Of a stretch of 64,000 nt of DNA, positions 33,750-41,400 are shown in pieces. Every line of letters starts with the position of its first letter. The stretch's first letter is position 1. The stretch comes from Pseudomonadota bacterium (GTDB lineage Bacteria; Desulfobacterota; Desulfobacteria; Desulfobacterales; Desulfolunaceae), in assembly GCA_018818835.1 (NCBI GenBank), contig JAHIRD010000141.1, positions 160,811-224,810 on the forward strand. Direction: 5' to 3'. The notes below the pieces were generated by a model. That model was not told the origin of the DNA. It made no database searches and saw only the letters and a list, made by a program, of their open reading frames with translations. A program made the position numbers and the translations under genes.

Positions 33750-34364
33750 ATGCAATATAACGGGGAAAACGATTTTGAAACCCTGCTTGAAGGGTCGAGC
33801 AGGGAGCACGGTCATCTGTGTGCCGGTCAGGTGATCGGCGTGAGGATGTCCATGCTGGGGCTGAAACTGGTAGGTCTTGAACATACCCGAACCGGCAAGG
33901 ATATCAAAAAATTGATCGTGTATGTGGAGATCGACCGCTGCGCCACCGATGCCATCGCCTACGTGACCGGGGCCAAGCTGGGCCGGCGGTCTTTGAAATT
34001 CAAAGACTACGGCATCATGGCAGCCACCTTTGTGAACACGGAAACCGGCCGGGCATTCAGGATTGTTTCCACAGAACGTTCCCGGAATAGTATTGCGTAT
34101 TATGTGCCGGGCATCATGGACACAGGACAGGCCCAGCTTGAAGCATACAAACGGATGCCCCTCAATGAGTTGTTCGATGTCCAGGAGGTGCAGGTGGATA
34201 TCCCCCCAATGGATATTCCAGGCCCCACCCGGTTCAAATCGGTCTGTACCTGCTGTGGCGTTGTGATCAGGGATGGACGGGATTGTCAGGGTGACACAGG
34301 TGTATTATGTCATTTTTGTGCAGGAGATACCTACTACAAAAATCCCGTGAAGGTGGATATTTAG
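33750..34364 (+). CDS. FmdE-family protein (formylmethanofuran dehydrogenase subunit E-like)
   Basis: A 204-residue protein. The N-terminal domain has HGHLCAGQVIGVRM and the C-terminal end a zinc-ribbon CTCC...CHFC with four cysteines. The FmdE family is named from formylmethanofuran dehydrogenase of methanogens, but bacterial copies are widespread and probably serve in molybdo- or tungstoenzyme maturation or metal handling. It starts 25 bases after the NtrC-type regulator, so they may be cotranscribed, and the regulator may control it. Confidence 0.85.
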   Translation: MQYNGENDFETLLEGSSREHGHLCAGQVIGVRMSMLGLKLVGLEHTRTGKDIKKLIVYVEIDRCATDAIAYVTGAKLGRRSLKFKDYGIMAATFVNTETGRAFRIVSTERSRNSIAYYVPGIMDTGQAQLEAYKRMPLNELFDVQEVQVDIPPMDIPGPTRFKSVCTCCGVVIRDGRDCQGDTGVLCHFCAGDTYYKNPVKVDI

Positions 34365-34420
34365 ATGATATCAGGCATGAGGTATGTCTCTGAACAGGGT
34401 AACCATATAAGGAACGACGG

Positions 34421-35092
34421 ATGAAGCTGATCAGTATCGTGGGCAGTCCCCACGGAAAAAAAGGGAGCACGGCCCGACTCATGGATGAGGTGCTCAAAGG
34501 AGCCACATCAGCCGGGGCGGAAAATGAAACCATTGTCCTCAAAGGCGACACGGTTCTCCCCTGTCGTGGCTGCGATGTCTGTCATATCAAGGGCGCCTGT
34601 GTCCAGAAAGACGATTTTGTCCGCATTCTCGGGAAAATCAATGCATCCGATGGTCTGATTCTGGGCAGCCCCAACTACATCTTCACCGTGAGCGCCCAAC
34701 TCAAAGCCTTTATGGATCGCTGCTGCGGAGTCCTCCACTGCCAGTCTTTCACAGGCAAGTACGGTGTGTCCGTGGTGACCTCGGGTGGCGGAGACGAAGA
34801 GCCCATTGCCTCGTTCATGAATCATTTTTTGATCAGCACGGGCATTGTTCCGGTGGGGTCTGTCTGGGCCACCATGGGTATGATCCAAGGCGACGAATTC
34901 CCCGAGGACATCCAACACAAAGCCTTTGATCTGGGCCGGAATCTGGTGGATGCCTTTAACAGGAAAATTATTCCCCAGGATGTCAAAACACGGATGGATG
35001 ACTTTCACCAGCGCATGAAAAACCTGATCATGTACCGAAAAGATGAATGGCCCTTTGAATACGATTACTGGCTTGAAAATCATCCGGGTTAA
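34421..35092 (+). CDS. Flavodoxin-like NADPH-dependent FMN reductase/iron-sulfur flavoprotein family
   Basis: A 223-residue cytosolic protein of the NADPH-dependent FMN reductase family. SPHGKKGSTARLM is the FMN phosphate loop. PCRGCDVCHIKGAC is the iron-sulfur flavoprotein-like cysteine pattern (four cysteines), and GSPNYIFTVSAQLKAFMDR is the second flavin-binding block. It probably transfers electrons between ferredoxin or NADPH and an unknown acceptor. It lies 56 bases after the FmdE-like gene, in the same direction. Confidence 0.85.
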   Translation: MKLISIVGSPHGKKGSTARLMDEVLKGATSAGAENETIVLKGDTVLPCRGCDVCHIKGACVQKDDFVRILGKINASDGLILGSPNYIFTVSAQLKAFMDRCCGVLHCQSFTGKYGVSVVTSGGGDEEPIASFMNHFLISTGIVPVGSVWATMGMIQGDEFPEDIQHKAFDLGRNLVDAFNRKIIPQDVKTRMDDFHQRMKNLIMYRKDEWPFEYDYWLENHPG

Positions 35093-35209
35093 GGTGGATT
35101 TGTCTTTTTCTTATCCACCACCCGTTCGCGTGGCTCACTGCCCCCCTGTGTCAGGATAGTTGTCGCATGATTTAAAAAACAGAAATCAAAAGTTGAGCAG
35201 GTGGCACAT
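35093..35209. other. Intergenic region after the flavoprotein gene
   Basis: No gene or terminator with a clear T-run. It leads into the long hairpin at 35210. Confidence 0.4.
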
Positions 35210-35292
35210 GTCCGTGTTCGTCCTTGTCGGTCCGTGTTTGTCCAGGCTATTTCTTCGTGGACGGACACGGACGAGCACTGACTGACACGGAC
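35210..35292. repeat. Long imperfect hairpin of 10-bp GTCCGTGTYY units
   Basis: Left arm 35210-35244 and right arm 35258-35292 pair at about 27 of 35 positions around a 13-base loop. Each arm is itself a degenerate tandem of gtccgtgttc units with period 10. The function is not known. Confidence 0.65.
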
Positions 35293-35436
35293 ATTGAAAC
35301 ACCGTGGTTAAACCGTTTTTGTTTCGTTTCCAGGCAGCGCCTGGAAACTTAACTTTAATCTTACAAGGTCATGAAGGACATGACGTTTAGGGTGGTGAGT
35401 AAAAAGTGCTTCGTCCCCTGGCTTCGACTTATAGAT

Positions 35437-35459
35437 ATGGGACTTATAAGCCCCATCCC
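35437..35459. repeat. Weak copy of the 9-bp-period repeat (opposite orientation)
   Basis: Reads atgggactt ataagcccc atccc, two degenerate units plus a partial one. The match is weaker than at the other sites. Confidence 0.35.
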
Positions 35460-35480
35460 ATCAACAAAAGAATCAATCCG

Positions 35481-35681
35481 CTATTTCCGCAAAAACCACG
35501 AAATAAGTGAAATAATCAAACTAAGGATCACCAGGGTAGTGATGGGGAAGTAGAATGTGAAGCCAGGCTTGTTGATCACGATGTCACCGGGCAGTCGTCC
35601 CAGGGGGATTTTACTGATGTAAGGCCACAAAATCCCGATAAACAGACAGACAACACCCACAATGATAAGAAATTTTTGCAT
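35481..35681 (-). CDS. DUF2905-family small membrane protein
   Basis: A 66-residue protein with two helices and the family core GRLPGDIVINKPGFTFYFPITT. The function is unknown. DUF2905 proteins are widespread in bacteria, often near DNA repair or translation genes. It lies 78 bases past the ung gene in the same direction. Confidence 0.85.
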   Translation of the reverse strand: MQKFLIIVGVVCLFIGILWPYISKIPLGRLPGDIVINKPGFTFYFPITTLVILSLIISLISWFLRK

Positions 35682-35758
35682 GGCCCTGATTATAGCAGAT
35701 CCCCTGCTGAAAAGGCCATGACTATTTTACTGATCCCTTCTATGTCCCTCCATGAAAT

Positions 35759-36421
35759 CTATGCCCATATGACAGGTGAAACACCATGTGTTTTCAGGTA
35801 GCCATTGGCCTTTGAAAAATGGCGGCATCCCAGGAATCCCCGGTAAGCCGAGAGGGGTGACGGGTGGGGTGCGGTGAGGACAAGATGATTGTCCGGTTGT
35901 ATCAGGTTTTTTTTGGACTGGGCATGGGCACCCCAGAGCATGAACACCAGGTTTTTTCGTTTCACAGATAATTCGCTGATAATCTGATCGGTCAACAGAT
36001 GCCAACCCAAGGTTTTGTGGGAGCCGGGTTTGCCTTTTTCCACAGTAAGGGATGCGTTTAAAAGCAGGACACCCTGCTCGGCCCAGTCACTCAAGTCTGT
36101 ACTCCGGGTTTCAGGGCAGGCACAATCTGCTGTGATTTCCTTGAATATATTTTTCAAGGATGGCGGAGCCGTTATGCCCTGGGGAACCGAGAATGCAAGG
36201 CCATGGGCCTGACCCTCCCCATGGTAAGGGTCCTGGCCAAGGATCACCACCCGGACATGGTCAAAGGGAAGTATATCAAGGGCGTAAAATACCTTGCCGT
36301 CCTCTGGGAAAATGGTGCGGGTTTTTCGAAGTGCCCTGGTTTTTAGAAGAACGTCTCTGGCATAACCACTTTGAATCAGGGGAATATGCTTTTTCCAGGA
36401 TGGATGCGTCATGCTATCCAT
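35759..36421 (-). CDS. ung: Uracil-DNA glycosylase, family 1
   Basis: A 220-residue DNA repair enzyme that removes uracil from DNA. Catalytic motifs are GQDPYHG (water-activating Asp) and HPSPLSAYRG (His). The WAEQGVLLLNASLTV block and VFMLWGAHAQSKK are also typical. The N-terminus is a little shorter than usual and the start is uncertain (36433, 36421 or 36412), because it overlaps the serC end. The end of serC at 36414 overlaps, so they may be coupled. Confidence 0.95.
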   Translation of the reverse strand: MDSMTHPSWKKHIPLIQSGYARDVLLKTRALRKTRTIFPEDGKVFYALDILPFDHVRVVILGQDPYHGEGQAHGLAFSVPQGITAPPSLKNIFKEITADCACPETRSTDLSDWAEQGVLLLNASLTVEKGKPGSHKTLGWHLLTDQIISELSVKRKNLVFMLWGAHAQSKKNLIQPDNHLVLTAPHPSPLSAYRGFLGCRHFSKANGYLKTHGVSPVIWA

Positions 36422-37505
36422 GTTTGGCCTCAAAATGTTTCATGAAATCCGCCAGTACCGAGACTGAATAAAGGGTGGTGGCGTTGTAAATGGAGGCACG
36501 GCAGCCGCCCACGGATTTGTGGCCTTTCAAGCCTCCCATCTCGTGTTTGAGAGCCTCTTCCACAAATCGTTTTTCCAGGCCTTCATCCGGCAGCCGGAAC
36601 GTCACATTCATCAAGGACCGGCTGTCCTTGTCGGCAGTTCCTGTGTAAAAATCGGTACTCTGGTCGATGACCTCGTACAGAAGGCGTGCTTTTTCCCCAT
36701 TCACCTTGCCCACAGCGTCAAGCCCACCACAGGTATCCTCCAGCCACGTCATCACCAGCTGGATGGCGTAGATAGTAAAACAAGGCGGGGTGTTGAACAT
36801 GGAATTGTTCTGCGCAAAGGTCTTGTAAGACAACATGGTGGGCAGGGTTTCAGGAATCCGCTCAAGCAGGTCTTTCCTGATAATCACCAGGGCCACACCC
36901 GCAGGCCCGATGTTTTTCTGTGCCCCGGCGTAAATCATGCCGATGCCCGTCATATCCATGGGGCGGCTTAAAATATCCGATGACATGTCCGTGATAATAG
37001 GTACCTGGCCCGTGTCGGGGAATCCATGCCATTGGGTCCCTTTGATGGTATTGTTCGAGGTCAGATGCACAAAGGCCGCCTGGGGATCAAAGGCCATGCT
37101 TTTTGGGATATAACAGTAATTTCTGTCCTTTGACGATGCAACCACCCGGACGGTCTTGTTCTGGATCTTTGCTTCGGCAATGGCTTTGGATGACCATGTG
37201 CCCGTGTCCACAAAATCAGCTGAATCCCCTTGCCCTAAAAAATTCATGGGCACCATGGCGAATTGAAGGCTGGCCCCTCCCTGGATGAAAAGAACGTCAA
37301 ATTCCGGTCCTAAATCCAGAAGCCTGCGGATCCGTATAATCGTATCCTCAAGTATCTCATCAAACCAGTGGGACCGGTGACTGATCTCCATCACAGACAT
37401 GCCACTGCCCTTATAGTTCAACAAGGATTTCTGCATTTCTTCCAGAACAGCAAGGGGCAGGGCGGATGGCCCGGCGTTGAAATTATGTATGCGTTGGGTT
37501 GTCAT
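36414..37505 (-). CDS. serC: Phosphoserine aminotransferase
   Basis: A 363-residue PLP enzyme of serine (and pyridoxine) synthesis that converts 3-phosphohydroxypyruvate to phosphoserine with glutamate. FNAGPSALPLAVLEE, GGASLQFAMVPMN, the PLP lysine in YAGAQKNIGPAGVALVI, and GGLKGHKSVGGCRASIYNA are diagnostic. The start at 37505 has GGAG 8 bases upstream. The downstream end overlaps ung. Confidence 0.96.
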   Translation of the reverse strand: MTTQRIHNFNAGPSALPLAVLEEMQKSLLNYKGSGMSVMEISHRSHWFDEILEDTIIRIRRLLDLGPEFDVLFIQGGASLQFAMVPMNFLGQGDSADFVDTGTWSSKAIAEAKIQNKTVRVVASSKDRNYCYIPKSMAFDPQAAFVHLTSNNTIKGTQWHGFPDTGQVPIITDMSSDILSRPMDMTGIGMIYAGAQKNIGPAGVALVIIRKDLLERIPETLPTMLSYKTFAQNNSMFNTPPCFTIYAIQLVMTWLEDTCGGLDAVGKVNGEKARLLYEVIDQSTDFYTGTADKDSRSLMNVTFRLPDEGLEKRFVEEALKHEMGGLKGHKSVGGCRASIYNATTLYSVSVLADFMKHFEAKHG

Positions 37506-37671
37506 GGTGTTGCTCCGTAAATGAATTGAAAAAAACACTCTATTTAAGTTTTAATCGTGTGCCTGATGTATCATATTTTCAAAAAATGGAATATGTTTTC
37601 TTGATGGCCTCAGCCATCTTTAATATTTTTTATGGAATGGCTATGTAGTGCCTAAATTAAAAATTAAGAAT

Positions 37672-37692
37672 GATGAACTCGTAAAAAAGTCG
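37672..37692 (+). repeat. Copy B of dispersed motif GATGAACTCGTAAAAAAGTCG
   Basis: It lies in the leader of nth and differs from copy C (51635) only by one extra A. Both copies follow a CCTAAA element. It is not part of the nth protein, whose start is at 37705. Confidence 0.6.
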
Positions 37693-37704
37693 AGGGAATT
37701 CACG

Positions 37705-38373
37705 ATGACACAAACCATTGAGCCCTTTTCCATTGATCGATTTATAGCCATACTCAAAGAACATTACAAAAACTGGGACGCTCCGGTGATCACCCTCATG
37801 TCCCATGCAGGAGCCAGTCCTTATCAGGTCCTGATTTCAACGGTTTTATCCCTCAGGACCCGGGATGAAGTCACGGCCGTTGCCGCCAAGCGGCTCTTTG
37901 ATCTGGCCAAAGATCCAAACGCCATGCTGGCTCTGGGAGAAGAGGCCATTTCCAAAGCCATTTACCCGGTTGGGTTTTATCCCACCAAGGCCAAGCGCAT
38001 CATGGAAATCAGCCGGTTGATTTTGGATAAATTCAATGGGGTGGTTCCGGACGAGATCGACCTTCTTTTGACCCTGCCCGGCGTGGGCCGGAAAACAGCC
38101 AATCTGGTTCTGGTGGAAGGATACCACAAAGATGCCATCTGTGTGGATACCCATGTCCACCGAATCAGTAATCGAATCGCTTACGTGAAAACCCCGAACC
38201 CGGACAAGACCGAAATGGCCTTGCGGAAAAAACTTCCCCGACCCCACTGGGTCATCTACAATGAAATCCTGGTGGCTTTTGGCCAGCTGATCTGCAGACC
38301 CATATCCCCCTTTTGCAGTCGTTGCCCGGTCTCGCAGATGTGCCAAAAGGTCAATGTCACCACGTCGCGATAG
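37705..38373 (+). CDS. nth: Endonuclease III (DNA glycosylase/AP lyase)
   Basis: A 222-residue base-excision repair enzyme that removes oxidised pyrimidines. The helix-hairpin-helix LPGVGRKTANLVLVEGYHK, catalytic Asp in VDTHVHRISNRI and C-terminal iron-sulfur loop (C-x6-C-x2-C-x5-C in CRPISPFCSRCPVSQMC) are complete. The start at 37705 has GAGGG 8 bases upstream. A longer frame from 37648 would run through a dispersed repeat and is rejected. Confidence 0.95.
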   Translation: MTQTIEPFSIDRFIAILKEHYKNWDAPVITLMSHAGASPYQVLISTVLSLRTRDEVTAVAAKRLFDLAKDPNAMLALGEEAISKAIYPVGFYPTKAKRIMEISRLILDKFNGVVPDEIDLLLTLPGVGRKTANLVLVEGYHKDAICVDTHVHRISNRIAYVKTPNPDKTEMALRKKLPRPHWVIYNEILVAFGQLICRPISPFCSRCPVSQMCQKVNVTTSR

Positions 38374-38451
38374 GTGATTTCCGGTTTTACGGTGATTTAT
38401 TGGATAACAACTATGTTGGGATAATCGAAATATGATAATGAAAAATCGGGA

Positions 38452-41400
38452 CTAATCGCTTGGCAGTTCTTCACGAATACGGCGGAATTCATCTGCATGG
38501 ACGATAAAGGCATCCACCACATCCGGCGCGAAATGGGTGCCTCGGTCTTTGACGATAATATCCATGGCTTTCTGGTGGGAAAAGGCTTCTTTATAGACTC
38601 GCTTTGAGGTAAGGGCATCGTAAACATCGGCCAGAGCAACGATCCGGGCTGAAAGGGGAATGTCTGTGCCTATAAGGCCCTTGGGATAGCCGGAACCATT
38701 CCATTTTTCATGGTGATAGTAGGCTATCTCCTTACTCAGGGTGAGGAAGGTCTGGCCTTCGATTTTGGTCTCAACAGCCCGCAAGGCATCGCCACCCAGG
38801 GTGGAATGGGTCTTGATGATTTCAAATTCTTCGGTGGTGAGTTTGCCGGGTTTGAGTAAGATGGCGTCGGGAACACCCACTTTGCCGATATCATGTAGAA
38901 TGGCGGAATTGTAGATATCCCCTATATAGTCCGGTGTGATGTATTCTTTGTATTCCGGTTTTTGTGCAAGTTCCTGGGCAATGATGCGTGCATATTCGCG
39001 GATTCGTTCCAGATGGGTTCCGGTATCCTCATCACGGTATTCGGCAAGTTTTGCCAAGCCCAGGATGGTTGCCGTCCGGGCGGCATGAACGTTCTTGGAC
39101 GATTCGATGAGGTCGTGCTCAAGGCGTTTGCGTTCGCTGACATTTCGGGCAACATTACGAAACCCTCTAATTTCACCTGACTTGGTGCGAATTAATGATG
39201 TCACGATTTCCAAGGGGATCTGTGTCCCATTTTTGCTGATCAGGTTGCAGGCGAGGGGTTTGCCCGGATGGCCTGTCTTATAGATGTTGCATGAATAGTC
39301 TTCGAGTTTTTTATGATCGGACGAACTGATGAATTTTTGAATTGTCGAACCGATCAGCTCGGATGATGTGTATCCCGTGATTGTACTGACAGATGGATTG
39401 ATAAAAACAATGTTGCCATTAAAATCTGTCTCCACATAAGCGTCTTGCATCTCTTCGAGGATGGTTCGGTACTTTTCTTCGCTTGTTCTCATGGCCTCTT
39501 CGGCCTCCTTACGAACGCTTATTTCGTTGGTAATGTCCTCGTAGAGTCTCGCATTTTGAAGGGAAATCGCTGTTTGCGTGGTGATAACGCGCAGGATCTC
39601 AAGCCGCTCGGGTGTAAATGCCTCCGGGGTCAGATTGTTCTCCATATACAGCAGGCAGGCAAGCCTGCCTTTATTCTTGATCGGTATACACAATACGGAT
39701 TTGCTGCGATACCTAAGCACATGGGGGTCATTCACAAAGGCTCCTTCCTCACTGGCATTGGCAAGGATAAGGCTCTCGCCGCTGTGGTAAACATAGTTCA
39801 CAATGGCAGGGCAGAGGCCCTCGCACGCTTCGATGGGGGTGCTTTGCAATACTTTTTTTTCACCTGTATCAATGTTCTCGCTGGCTTGAACAATCAACTG
39901 CCCCTTGGATTCAAAAATGAGATAGCCACGTTGTGCCCCGGCGTTGGATAAGGACATATGCATGGTGGTTTTAAGAAGGCTGTCAAGCATGATTTCACCT
40001 GAAATCACCTGGGAGGCTTTCATGATCGTTGAAAAATCGAGGGTGTTGATCAATGAATCCGATGAGGTTGTCGCACTATGGCTATCCCCATGAACAAGGC
40101 TGCCTCCCAATCTGAAATGGGCCTTGTAGGTCTCTTGAAGTTTAGTTATCATGGCCGTTGCACCCCAGGCTACATAGGCCTTGTGCGACCGTATAATATA
40201 CACCCTGGCTTCTTCGCTAAAATCGCACTCAAGATAAAAATCTGCCAGTTTTTCACAGGCCAGGGCTTCATCGGAAAGATATCCGTTTTTGCGAGCCCCT
40301 TTAATAGCTGCGTGATAGAACTCCATGGCCTTGTGAAAGTTGCCGTTTAATCCTTCCAGCTCAGCGGTGACCAGATCGTACTTATGCTGAAAATTCTCCG
40401 GGCATAAGTGGGACCATTTCAAAAGCTTACGCTGATTGCGGCGTATAAGAGCATGGAATTTCTTTTTCCTGTTCCGTTCACCCTGCCTCAAAAGGACAAT
40501 TAATATCAATGAATAGTTAAAGTAGTGATTCACAACCAACTGGGTCCCCATAAGAGCACGGATACGTTGATCCAGTTCAGCACCTAACTCTTGGGCCTCG
40601 TTGAATTTTTTTTGCCATACACGCATCAACATCTTGGAGTAAAGCATAAAGGATAAACCAAATGAATTGCCTGACTGCCTGAACTGATCAATGGTCTTGG
40701 ACAGATTAAAGGCATCCCCGGACAAATCATGGTCAACCGGTATGAGCCCCTTCAATGTCATGGCCACATGTCGACTCAGCTGGTATTGTGAAACCACATG
40801 GGGATCCTTTAGGAGCATCATGAAATCCTGATGTTTGTTCAGCTCATTGAGAACGTCATCAATAGGGTGGCCAAGCATGATGCGGCATTGGGCCGTGGTG
40901 CAGATGCTGTGTCCGGCATAGATAAAATTTCCGGTGTTCATGGAGAGTTCATAGGTTTTTGCGTACATATCCAGCCCAAACCGGGCATGTTTTTTCCAGT
41001 GCAGAATAAAAAAGGCAAAGGCGTGCTGGACCATGCCCGAGACCCTTGGGTTATCGAATCGTTCGTCGAGTTTCAAGGCCATCTCGCCGATGCGGTTGGC
41101 CAGTTTATAATCACCCAGGACGTTCTGGACAAGGTTGGCCACAACGATAAATGTCACACTTGCATGGGGGCTCAGGCCATGCTTTATGTAACTGCTAAAG
41201 CCTTTGAGTACCAGGAGGGCAAAGAGATTCGAATTCACATAAAAAGCAGGAACGCTGATATTGAGAAAAAGATTGTGGATGGCACATAGCTCCTTATCGC
41301 GCATGGTGGGGAAATCGAAGATGTTTTCAAGCCCGATTTTTTCTAGACGATGTTTGGCCCTGATTACCCCGGTGATAACCGGCAAAACCCCAACATTGAT

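Noticed and set aside
35210..35292. CRISPR-like repeat array
   Set aside because: Units are 10 bp and contiguous with no spacers, so they do not form a CRISPR array. No cas genes are seen in the window.
37648..37704. N-terminal extension of nth
   Set aside because: It runs through the dispersed repeat; GAGGG before 37705 and family length support the shorter protein.
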